The notes under the pieces were generated by a model. It was not told the DNA's origin and searched no databases. It was given only the letters and a program-made list of their open reading frames with translations. 64,000 nucleotides of DNA from Colwellia sp. (GTDB lineage Bacteria; Pseudomonadota; Gammaproteobacteria; Enterobacterales; Alteromonadaceae): the NCBI GenBank assembly GCA_013215295.1, contig JABSOZ010000006.1:62001-126000 (forward strand), read 5' to 3'. Positions within the stretch are counted from its first letter, which is position 1. Every line of letters begins with the position of its first letter. This document shows, piece after piece, positions 1 to 9,577 of the stretch. The position numbers and the translations under genes were made by a program.

Positions 1-15
1 CCTGAGAATATAAAA

Positions 16-42
16 AGTTGCTAGTAGATAACACTAGCAACT
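16..42 (-). terminator. Rho-independent terminator of the EEP nuclease gene
   Basis: Perfect 10-bp inverted repeat (AGTTGCTAGT / ACTAGCAACT) with a 7-nt loop. Read on the minus strand it is followed by TTTTTATAT, and it lies about 60 bp past the stop codon of the minus-strand nuclease gene. Confidence 0.75.
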
Positions 43-104
43 GTAGATGGCTATTATTTATTTTAGCTTAAAATTATTATTGTGCATTGTAGATTCAAAG
101 CCAA

Positions 105-1010
105 TTAGAGCGCTATTTTAACCGAAATAGGGCAGTGATCAGTTAATGAACGAGAGAGTTCTTTCGTGTATTTTTCTTTAAAGACGAGCTGTTCAAATGA
201 ATCGTCTAGGTACATGCTTTTAGCACTTGGGTTAAAAACAATATGATCTATATAGTCTTTATAATAACCACCCCAACAATCAGAGTTCTTTGTTGCAGTA
301 GGTGTCCATAGGGCTTCATTACCTTCGTCATCTAATGCTTGCCACAAACCTTGATCTTCAGCATATTTATTAGATATGTCTTGTGAGAAACGACGATTAA
401 AATCACCAAGAACAACAAAAGCTTTATTCTCTTTTGCCTGTTTGTCTACCCAACGTTCCAGTGGTTCTATTTGTTTACTGAGCGTTGAACATGCTTGTTT
501 GCGTCTAACTTCTTTGTCTGAAGTACTTGGCATCATAGCAACACTTTTACTATCGAGAGGGTCAGTAAAACAGCCTGATTTCAAATGTACCACAAGGAGT
601 TTCAATTCTTTACCATTGCGAGATAAGGTTAAATCCATGCCATGTCTTACACGTGTAACATCTAGATCTTTATATTCTTTAGCAATAACGGTTAAACCCG
701 CTGATTTTTTAACAGCCACACCCACTCGTTGTACCCAATCTTTTGTGGAAAAGTAGAAATCGTATTCGTTGCCAAAAACTTTTTGAGCCCATTCGCCATT
801 TTCAACTTCTTGAAGCGCAATTACATCTGCATCGAGCTGCTTGGCATACGCTGCTAATTGTTTATAGTCAGCGGATTTTCGTTCATTATATTCATGAGAG
901 CCTAACCAAGCTATATTCCATGAAGCGACTTTTAGCTCTTGTGAGTAAGTAGGTGAAACATACATTAAGCTAAATAGTAAACTAGCAGTTGTTAATATTG
1001 GTTTTTGCAT
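105..1010 (-). CDS. Secreted endonuclease/exonuclease/phosphatase (EEP) family protein
   Basis: 301 aa. Residues 1-23 look like a Sec signal peptide ending near TYSQE, so the enzyme should be periplasmic or secreted. EEP (DNase I-like) fold signatures are visible in order: LKVASWNIAWLGS near residue 26, ALQEVEN near 67 (metal-binding Glu), VVLGDFNRR near 199 (catalytic Asp/Asn) and a C-terminal DHCPIS (catalytic Asp-His). The family hydrolyses phosphodiester bonds in nucleic acids or small phosphoesters; the substrate cannot be told from sequence. It stands alone, divergent from the phosphoribosyltransferase gene, with its own terminator at 16-42. A truncated relative may lie at 61629. Confidence 0.85.
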   Translation of the reverse strand: MQKPILTTASLLFSLMYVSPTYSQELKVASWNIAWLGSHEYNERKSADYKQLAAYAKQLDADVIALQEVENGEWAQKVFGNEYDFYFSTKDWVQRVGVAVKKSAGLTVIAKEYKDLDVTRVRHGMDLTLSRNGKELKLLVVHLKSGCFTDPLDSKSVAMMPSTSDKEVRRKQACSTLSKQIEPLERWVDKQAKENKAFVVLGDFNRRFSQDISNKYAEDQGLWQALDDEGNEALWTPTATKNSDCWGGYYKDYIDHIVFNPSAKSMYLDDSFEQLVFKEKYTKELSRSLTDHCPISVKIAL

Positions 1011-1154
1011 TAATACTTCTCTTAGTTAAACTCATTGTAGTTTGAGCACAGGTAAATAAAAAATTGAATTCTTTGAATAATTTACTTAACCATTCGGTCA
1101 AGAATTGATATAATTTGCAACATTACACTATTTTTACAGTAAGAAACAACCACT

Positions 1155-1712
1155 ATGAATAAAAAATTTATTACAGCACAAGATTTACTAGTAGATTCTT
1201 TTAAACTTGCAGCACAAGTTTTTGAAGATGGGTTTAGACCACAATTTATAATTGGTATATGGCGTGGCGGTGCTCCTGTTGGCATTGCAGTTCAAGAGTA
1301 TTTTGATTTCAAAAATGTTGAAACAGATCACATAGCTGTTCGCACCTCTTCTTATTACGGTATTAATCAACAAAGTAAAGAGATTAAAGTGCATGGCTTG
1401 CATTACATTATAGAGAATGCAAATGCTACAGATGGTCTATTAATCGTTGACGATGTTTTTGATTCGGGCAGAAGTATTGAAGCTTTAATTAAACAACTTA
1501 AGAAACTTTCACGTAATAATATGCCAACGGAAGTACGCGTAGCATGTCCTTGGTATAAGCCGACCAATAACATGGTTGATTTTAAACCAGATTATTTTGT
1601 TCATGAGTCAGATGAATGGTTGGTATTTCCGCATGAGTTATCAGGATTAACCCAAGAAGAGATTGCTGAAGGTAAATCAGATTTGGCTAATATATTACAC
1701 CTTATAAAATAA
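1155..1712 (+). CDS. Purine-type phosphoribosyltransferase
   Basis: 185 aa, cytoplasmic, no signal peptide. The PRPP-binding motif LLIVDDVFDSGRS (about residues 95-107) is the type I phosphoribosyltransferase signature, and GIWRGGAPVG near residue 34 is the PRPP loop. The family joins a base to PRPP, usually hypoxanthine, guanine or xanthine salvage. The protein resembles the COG2236-like group rather than E. coli Hpt or Gpt, so the base specificity is open. It starts 144 bp from the divergent nuclease gene, and the next gene begins 18 bp after its stop, so the two are probably cotranscribed. Confidence 0.8.
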   Translation: MNKKFITAQDLLVDSFKLAAQVFEDGFRPQFIIGIWRGGAPVGIAVQEYFDFKNVETDHIAVRTSSYYGINQQSKEIKVHGLHYIIENANATDGLLIVDDVFDSGRSIEALIKQLKKLSRNNMPTEVRVACPWYKPTNNMVDFKPDYFVHESDEWLVFPHELSGLTQEEIAEGKSDLANILHLIK

Positions 1713-1730
1713 TTAGTGGTTGAATCGATA

Positions 1731-2837
1731 ATGAAATTGTTACCATTTTTAGCTGTATATCTTTGTGCTACTTGTGTGATGGCTGATGATAACATTCACC
1801 AGCAAGTGACATTGAAAGGAAAGTGGCTGGTAGAAACTAACGATAAAGTCATGTTAGACCCACAAACTTCAGCTTTGAAATTATGGAGAGGAAAGTTACT
1901 ATCACTGTCTGATCGCTCAGCACATGAGTCTCAGCAGAAACAATTACACATTATCAATCCCTCTGACGCTATCGTTGCAGAACAGTCATTAGCAATGACA
2001 ATGTCAGATAAAATAAAAGAAAGTTGTTTTTACCCATACTTAGCCGACAAACCTGATTTTGAAGCCTTAGCAATTGATCCTAATAACGATAATGTTTTCA
2101 TTATCGTTACAGAAGATGCGCGTGACGGCGTTCAACTTACAGCGGCCTGTCAAAAACGTTTTCAAAAAACGGGCTCAACACAATACCCATCACTTTTAGT
2201 ACGTCTTGAAATTGATGAAAATAATATTTTGTCAATGACACACGTAAGGCCTCTACAATTTGATGCTTCGTATGCTGTTGGAGATTTTGCTAATGATGGT
2301 ATTGAGGGCTTGGCTTTTGGCAAAGACAATACTTTATACTTAGGATTAGAAAAAGACAGTAAAAATATGGCTCGAATTTTTTCTTTGCCGTTAAGCGAAA
2401 ATTTTTGGCAATCTGATGAATTTGCTCCAGTAGTTGATACAGAGGTTGTATTACCAGCATTTAAGCAGGGCGTACATCCTATAAATGGTATGGATTACTT
2501 ACCTGTTGATAATCACCCCGGTTATATCGCAGCAGCAGCTCGTAATGATAACCAATTATGGATTATTGATTTAGCCAAGAAGAAACCAACAAAAGTTATT
2601 TCAATGAAATTTCTGGCGCCGGTCATTAGTCATGATAATCAATGCGAAAATTGGGAGCTTATAGGTAATTCTTCATTAGAAGGTGTTGCGGTTGCCAATA
2701 ATAATATTTGGTTGATCAATGACCCATGGAAAGCACATTATACGGAAAACGTAAAATGTGAAGCCAATCGTCATAAATATGAGAGTTTCTCGCCGCTTTT
2801 ATTTTCATTACCTATATCTAAACATTGGTTTGAATAA
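1731..2837 (+). CDS. Secreted phytase/esterase-like beta-propeller protein
   Basis: 368 aa from the ATG at 1731; a GTG 15 bp upstream is also open, but only the ATG puts a clean signal peptide (MKLLPFLAVYLCATCVMA) at the N terminus. The body has repeated blade-like segments: FEALAIDP near residue 100, GIEGLAFGKDNTLYLG near 190 and SLEGVAVANNNIWLIND near 325. This resembles the 'esterase-like activity of phytase' and DUF3616 beta-propeller families. No catalytic residue can be assigned, and the substrate is unknown. It follows the phosphoribosyltransferase closely, perhaps in one operon. Confidence 0.6.
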   Translation: MKLLPFLAVYLCATCVMADDNIHQQVTLKGKWLVETNDKVMLDPQTSALKLWRGKLLSLSDRSAHESQQKQLHIINPSDAIVAEQSLAMTMSDKIKESCFYPYLADKPDFEALAIDPNNDNVFIIVTEDARDGVQLTAACQKRFQKTGSTQYPSLLVRLEIDENNILSMTHVRPLQFDASYAVGDFANDGIEGLAFGKDNTLYLGLEKDSKNMARIFSLPLSENFWQSDEFAPVVDTEVVLPAFKQGVHPINGMDYLPVDNHPGYIAAAARNDNQLWIIDLAKKKPTKVISMKFLAPVISHDNQCENWELIGNSSLEGVAVANNNIWLINDPWKAHYTENVKCEANRHKYESFSPLLFSLPISKHWFE

Positions 2838-2960
2838 TTAAAATCGGCATCTAAATTTCGCTATTGTTTGAAATTTCATGTTTTATCCTCTTGAATAGAC
2901 CTTTTGTGTAATTAATCGATTTAAATTCATAATTAGTTATTTGTAATTATGCTCATATTG

Positions 2961-2989
2961 TTTACGAAACTTACTTGAAGGTTTATAAT
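2961..2989 (+). promoter_or_regulatory. Sigma70-like promoter in the idh upstream region
   Basis: TTTACG (2961-2966), a 17-bp spacer and a perfect TATAAT (2984-2989). It lies about 205 bp upstream of the monomeric IDH start. A hairpin with a U-run begins only about 10 bp past the -10 box, so a transcript from here would terminate at once or act as a leader. A second weaker TATAAT is at 3047-3052. Confidence 0.45.
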
Positions 2990-2998
2990 ACGCAGGTT

Positions 2999-3027
2999 AA
3001 CCAGTGGCGTACCCACTGGTTTTTTAT
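2999..3027 (+). terminator. Strong Rho-independent terminator-like hairpin
   Basis: Stem AACCAGTGG / CCACTGGTT (2999-3007 and 3013-3021), loop CGTAC, then a run of T. It is 160 bp past the preceding stop codon and 170 bp before idh. It may end the 1155-2837 transcript or attenuate a transcript from the promoter at 2961. The rest of 2838-3193 shows no gene. Confidence 0.65.
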
Positions 3028-3193
3028 GTCTGGTTAAATTCAGGCATATAATACCGCGAATAATAGAAATAACCTTTGTATACGCTATAGGGGTCTCGCG
3101 GAAAAATTAATATTAGTAGAGTGAACCTATAATGCAAAAATGCATAAATATTCACTTTATTAGACAATTAGCAGATAAGAAATAGGAAAGTAG

Positions 3194-5425
<2,232 letters not shown>

Positions 5426-5452
5426 CTGATTTGTAGCTAAATAGTTGGTATA

Positions 5453-5489
5453 AAAAAGGCTGAACATCAATATGATGTTCAGCCTTTTT
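5453..5489. terminator. Bidirectional terminator between idh and the RRM gene
   Basis: Perfect 16-bp inverted repeat (AAAAAGGCTGAACATC and its complement) with loop AATAT. It has A and T runs on both sides, so it can terminate the converging idh (+) and RRM (-) transcripts. Confidence 0.9.
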
Positions 5490-5504
5490 ATTTTACGCTA
5501 GAAA

Positions 5505-5741
5505 CTATTTAGAGATTTTTACCCTAATTCTATTACTGCCAACTCTAGTTTCATGTAATGCCTTTAATGCTTTTTTTGCTTCAGCTTCATTAGGCATTTC
5601 AACAAAAGCAAAACCTTTAGATTTTCCCGTCGCTTGGTCTAAAACTAAAGTACATTCGGTGATACCACCAATTGCTGAAAATAAAATCCGAATTTCTTGT
5701 TCGGTTGTAGAGCGTGATAAATTACGTACTAAAAGTTTCAT
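5505..5741 (-). CDS. Small RRM-domain RNA-binding protein
   Basis: 78 aa, a single RNA recognition motif and nothing else. RNP2 is LLVRNL (residues 3-8) and RNP1 is KGFAFVEM (residues 42-49), with the usual spacing. Such single-RRM proteins occur in cyanobacteria and some marine gammaproteobacteria and are often linked to cold response; the RNA targets are unknown. A Shine-Dalgarno AGGA lies about 9 nt before the ATG. It sits on the opposite strand between the two isocitrate dehydrogenase genes and shares its terminator with idh. The cold role is inference. Confidence 0.88.
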   Translation of the reverse strand: MKLLVRNLSRSTTEQEIRILFSAIGGITECTLVLDQATGKSKGFAFVEMPNEAEAKKALKALHETRVGSNRIRVKISK

Positions 5742-5929
5742 CAGGAATCCTATAAAATAATATTAAAGTAATTATCTCAAGATAGTTTACTTTCACCAAG
5801 CTATTTCACTTTATTATCAGATATTAATGGATTTAAACGCATAATTTAAACGCTTGTTTTAATTATTCACCATAGTTATACTCAATATCACCTATTCTGT
5901 ATTAGTGTTGAAGCTCTTTTTCATTTAAT

Positions 5930-5959
5930 TTGAATGTTCAAGGGAAGATAACCTATACT
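5930..5959 (+). promoter_or_regulatory. Sigma70-like promoter for icd
   Basis: TTGAAT (5930-5935), 18-bp spacer, TATACT (5954-5959), about 90 bp upstream of the icd start. The remainder of the 307-bp gap 5742-6048 shows no gene. Confidence 0.5.
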
Positions 5960-6048
5960 AAAATAAGCAGTTTTATCCATAATACAAACAATCTAGCTGT
6001 TAAGTTCAAAACCCTTAACGTTATTGTGCTAAAGAAGAGGAATCATAT

Positions 6049-7299
6049 ATGTCTGCAAATGTAATAATCCCCACTGACGGTCAAGCCATTACTTGTGAGA
6101 ACGGAAAACTATGTGTGCCTAATAACCCTATCATTCCATTTATAGAAGGAGATGGAATTGGTATCGATGTAACACCACCCATGATAAAAGTTGTTAATGC
6201 CGCTGTCGAAAAAGCATATAACAGTGAACGTAAGGTTCATTGGATGGAAGTATATGCAGGGGAAAAAGCAACCCAAAAGTACGATTCTGAAACATGGTTG
6301 CCTGATGAAACGTTAGAGATGTTCAATAAATACAAAGTAGGAATAAAAGGGCCGTTAACAACACCAGTTGGTGGCGGTATGCGTTCTTTGAACGTTGCTC
6401 TTAGACAAATATTAGATCTTTATGTTTGCCAACGTCCAGTACAATGGTTCACCGGTGTGCCTAGCCCAGTGAAAAAGCCTAGTGAAGTTGACATGGTTAT
6501 TTTCCGAGAAAACTCAGAAGATATTTATGCGGGTATAGAATATAAAGCCGGTACTGATGAAGCTAAGAAAATGATTAAGTTTTTAATCGAAGAGATGGGC
6601 GCAACAAAAATCCGTTTTACCGAAAACTGTGGTATTGGTATTAAACCTGTATCAAAAGAAGGTACGGAGCGATTAGTGAGAAAAGCCATTCAGTATGCTA
6701 TTGATAACGACAGAGAGTCGGTAACATTAGTACACAAAGGCAATATCATGAAATATACAGAAGGTGCCTTTAAAGAATGGGGTTACCAATTAGCTCGCGA
6801 CGAGTTTGGTGCTGACTTCATTGCTGGCGGTCCTTGGTGTTCATTTATAAACCCAAATACCGGTAAAGAAATTATCATAAAAGATGTTATTGCCGATGCT
6901 ATGTTACAGCAGATTTTATTAAGACCTGCAGAATACAGTGTTATAGCAACGTTGAATTTAAATGGTGATTATTTATCTGATGCACTTGCCGCACAAGTTG
7001 GCGGTATTGGTATTGCACCTGGTGCAAATATGAATGATGACATAGCCATATTTGAAGCAACTCATGGTACAGCGCCTAAGTATGCTGGTTTAAATAAAGT
7101 TAATCCTGGTTCAGTTATTTTATCAGCTGAAATGATGTTAAGACATATGGGCTGGCCTGAAGCTGCTGATTTATTACTTAAAGGTATGTCAGGCGCTATT
7201 AATGCTAAAACGGTTACTTATGATTTTGAGCGTTTGATGGATGACGCAACATTAGTAACGTGTTCAGAGTTTGGTGATTGTATTATTGACCATATGTAA
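6049..7299 (+). CDS. icd: Dimeric NADP-dependent isocitrate dehydrogenase
   Basis: 416 aa, exactly the E. coli Icd length and colinear with it from the N terminus. It oxidises isocitrate to 2-oxoglutarate with NADP+. The regulatory serine phosphorylated by AceK in E. coli (Ser113) is present in [13 protein letters not shown], so control by IDH kinase/phosphatase is possible. Substrate and metal motifs [12 protein letters not shown] and [16 protein letters not shown], and the NADP motif [11 protein letters not shown], are intact. A good Shine-Dalgarno (AGAGGAA) precedes the ATG. It has its own promoter-like sequence at 5930 and terminator at 7324, so it is transcribed separately from idh. Confidence 0.96.
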   Translation: MSANVIIPTDGQAITCENGKLCVPNNPIIPFIEGDGIGIDVTPPMIKVVNAAVEKAYNSERKVHWMEVYAGEKATQKYDSETWLPDETLEMFNKYKVGIKGPLTTPVGGGMRSLNVALRQILDLYVCQRPVQWFTGVPSPVKKPSEVDMVIFRENSEDIYAGIEYKAGTDEAKKMIKFLIEEMGATKIRFTENCGIGIKPVSKEGTERLVRKAIQYAIDNDRESVTLVHKGNIMKYTEGAFKEWGYQLARDEFGADFIAGGPWCSFINPNTGKEIIIKDVIADAMLQQILLRPAEYSVIATLNLNGDYLSDALAAQVGGIGIAPGANMNDDIAIFEATHGTAPKYAGLNKVNPGSVILSAEMMLRHMGWPEAADLLLKGMSGAINAKTVTYDFERLMDDATLVTCSEFGDCIIDHM

Positions 7300-7323
7300 T
7301 TAGAGCATCGAAAGACTTAAAAT

Positions 7324-7356
7324 AAGCCGTCGGACAATGTTCGACGGCTTTTCTTT
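7324..7356 (+). terminator. Rho-independent terminator of icd
   Basis: AAGCCGTCG / CGACGGCTT stem (7324-7332, 7342-7350), extended by three inner pairs, then TTCTTT. It lies 25 bp past the icd stop. Confidence 0.85.
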
Positions 7357-7424
7357 AACAAGTAAACACAAACTAAGTCCTAACATCACAATTATCTTAA
7401 TTATCCGCATTTAGCACAATATAA

Positions 7425-7514
7425 GCTTTTTATTCTACGAGTAATCACGGGGAGCAACCCCTCAGAACGCACATAGCTCACTATGACCGATACCTTTTAG
7501 TATTGGACTTAGTG
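7425..7514 (+). repeat. Left inverted end of the recombinase element
   Basis: Begins GCTTTTTATTCTACGA and ends CCGATACCTTTTAGTATTGGAC. The latter is itself a near-palindrome (CCGATAC against GTATTGG). Here it is enclosed by a further perfect 10-bp inverted repeat (TAGCTCACTA at 7475-7484, TAGTGAGCTA at 7511-7520) that the right end lacks. The remaining sequence up to the recombinase stop (about 220 bp) shows no gene. Confidence 0.6.
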
Positions 7515-7735
7515 AGCTAGTAATATATGGCTTCGTTTATATATGGCTAAGCTTTACTTTATCTTCAGTTAAAGTTTTGATATATCGAAATTAATTGTGC
7601 GCTACGTGAAATCTTATAAGGTTCGGCTATAGGTATTGGTCAAATTTCACAGAGAATCACCTAATATTATATAAAAAGTTGCTAAATACTATGTTTATAA
7701 TAGCCTACAAACTGTTTTAACCATTTTTCAGTGCG

Positions 7736-8974
7736 TTAATCTACCTTCCTTTTTTTGCCACTTTCGGCTCTCATTTTATTTTCAGATTGAACATAAACTG
7801 TATCGGTTGTTGCCATACTCGCATGGCCGAGATCTTCTGAGAGATCTTTTAATGAACGTCCACGTTCTATTTCCATACTAGCTCCGGTATGCCTAAGCCA
7901 GTGTGTTGTAGCTTCTTTTAGTTTAATAGATTTGTTTTCGCCTTCAAGGCGTTTCATTCTAATAAAGGCATTGTCAAATATGTCTTGTACTAAACGTCTT
8001 AAGTGTCTTGATGTCATACCACCTTGACCACGTACTTTCTCCACAAGTACATTGTTATCGCCACTTGTTGGAAGCCCGGAAAGATCGCGAGATAACCGAT
8101 ATCGCCTAAGGAAAGGCATATAATCAGACGGAACCGTGGTATCACGAAGTTTTCGACCTTTACCAAATATTTTCAGCCACCAATTTTGGTCTTCATCTTG
8201 CCAAAAATGGCCCATGACCGGTGACCAATTATCTCGCTCAGAAAGCTCAGATATTCTTAAAAACAACGTTTTTAATGAAGCTATTACAAATAGGTTTCGT
8301 TCATAAATAGGGTCTTCATCAGCCATACTCACAGCCGTATCTAGAAGGTATTGCCATTGCGAAGTGGAAAGTCTTTTAATTTCTTTAACTTGAGTATCAC
8401 TAATAAAATGTCTGCAATCTTTTTTAGCTATATGAGCTGGGTTTCCATAACAAAGTTCTTCGCCCATTAAGTAATTATAAAATACGATGATCGCTGTAAA
8501 AGTAGACGTTAGTGTTTGTTGTGAAGGACGATATTTCTTTTTATCAACATCTTTAGACAACTGGCTTTTAGCCGCTTGCATTTTATACGGTCGCCATAAT
8601 TCATTTGAGTCAAAGTAGCTATTTTTTAGTTTGAAGCGTTCTTGATTACTTGTACCAATCCAAGTTACCGGTGGCTTCCAACAGAAGTCTGCATATTCCA
8701 AAATGTCATTTTTACGCATCTCATCAATAGGCGATTTCTTTATTAGAAACGACCACAACAAAAACTTTTCTATTTCATTTCTAAAACGGTCATAGGTATG
8801 AACAGACTTATTTCGGCCAGTATATTCTAAAAATACTTTTCCCCATTGCCACTGGTTTAAAGACCAAGCAGGCATAGTTGAAATAAAGTCATTAAGTTTT
8901 GGGTAATCAGCAAGTTCAAACTCATTGAGTTCAATATAGGTTGGATATAATGGGACAGGTACAGTTTTAGACAT
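7736..8974 (-). CDS. Tyrosine recombinase (phage integrase family), solitary
   Basis: 412 aa. The C-terminal catalytic domain has the full active-site set: Arg240 (FLRISELSE), Lys272 region (GKGRKLRDT), His358-x-x-Arg361 (HWLRH), His384 (LGHAS) and nucleophile Tyr394 (TVYVQ). The N-terminal half (about 30-190) is the core-binding, SAM-like region. The family cuts and rejoins DNA at short inverted-arm sites through a 3'-phosphotyrosine. No excisionase, phage or cargo genes are adjacent. It lies between about 90-bp inverted sequences (7425-7514, 9025-9114) that contain core-site-like palindromes, so these are the likely substrates. The product looks intact. Confidence 0.9.
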   Translation of the reverse strand: MSKTVPVPLYPTYIELNEFELADYPKLNDFISTMPAWSLNQWQWGKVFLEYTGRNKSVHTYDRFRNEIEKFLLWSFLIKKSPIDEMRKNDILEYADFCWKPPVTWIGTSNQERFKLKNSYFDSNELWRPYKMQAAKSQLSKDVDKKKYRPSQQTLTSTFTAIIVFYNYLMGEELCYGNPAHIAKKDCRHFISDTQVKEIKRLSTSQWQYLLDTAVSMADEDPIYERNLFVIASLKTLFLRISELSERDNWSPVMGHFWQDEDQNWWLKIFGKGRKLRDTTVPSDYMPFLRRYRLSRDLSGLPTSGDNNVLVEKVRGQGGMTSRHLRRLVQDIFDNAFIRMKRLEGENKSIKLKEATTHWLRHTGASMEIERGRSLKDLSEDLGHASMATTDTVYVQSENKMRAESGKKRKVD

Positions 8975-9024
8975 AATTAAAGATAATACAAAGTAGCTTT
9001 AAAGCTATTCTAATACTCTCTTTA

Positions 9025-9114
9025 CATTATGTCCAATACTAAAGAGTATCGGATATAACGGGCTGTGTTCATTCTAAGGAATTGGCTCTTGTTATTATTC
9101 GTAGAATAAAAAGC
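9025..9114 (-). repeat. Right inverted end of the recombinase element
   Basis: Reverse complement of the left end with about 75% identity by hand count. It holds TTATGTCCAATAC-TAAAGA-GTATCGGATATAA (9028-9059), a 13-bp imperfect inverted repeat around a 6-bp centre, as in recombinase core sites. It lies 50 bp upstream of the recombinase start and so may also act as its operator. The sequence from 9115 to 9577 shows no gene or clear repeat. Confidence 0.6.
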
Positions 9115-9577
9115 CATTTCGGTTGATAGCAATTTTCTTTTATTAAGAATTGAATCCCGATTACCAAATATTCACAGACATTTTTAATGTGAAATAATTT
9201 TTAATTCGTAAAGGATGAAGTTGAGTCAAATTACTTAAATAACCTGAGCCTTTCTTCTTATGCTTTAAATGAGACTAACTATCAAATTGCTGTAGTGATT
9301 TTTAATTATCCTAAGCCTGCGGTTTAGTTAATTTTATAGCTAGTCAATATATAGATATTCACTCGCTACTCGCTATATGCTCAATGATTTGTGATCTCCT
9401 ATAATCGTGATAATTAGGATTAAAATCAACGACTGTGTTTATTTTGATCTGGCTCTGGGCAAATGATATTAAAGAGTTCTAATACAGCATAGAGTAAATA
9501 TACAATGATATAAAATTAACTAAATCACCTAGTTTGTACCATACTAAAATTAACTCAACAATAAAAATGGCACTGCG

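Larger units (their letters stand above)
7425..9114. mobile_element. Putative tyrosine-recombinase element with about 90-bp inverted ends
   Basis: A 1690-bp segment carrying one recombinase gene and bounded by two inverted sequences. Both outer ends are the same 16-mer, GCTTTTTATTCTACGA (7425-7440; complement at 9099-9114). Both inner parts carry CCGATAC, 5-7 bp, then TATTGGAC at the same 62-bp offset. Between these blocks about 28 of 46 positions agree. No target-site duplication is seen outside the ends. That this is one mobile unit is inference; intergenic repeats flanking the gene by chance is the alternative. Confidence 0.5.

Noticed and set aside
7425-9114. Integron attC sites or a prophage remnant
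   Set aside because: The inverted ends lack the RYYYAAC/GTTRRRY core pattern of attC, and no phage structural, lysis or replication genes are near the recombinase.
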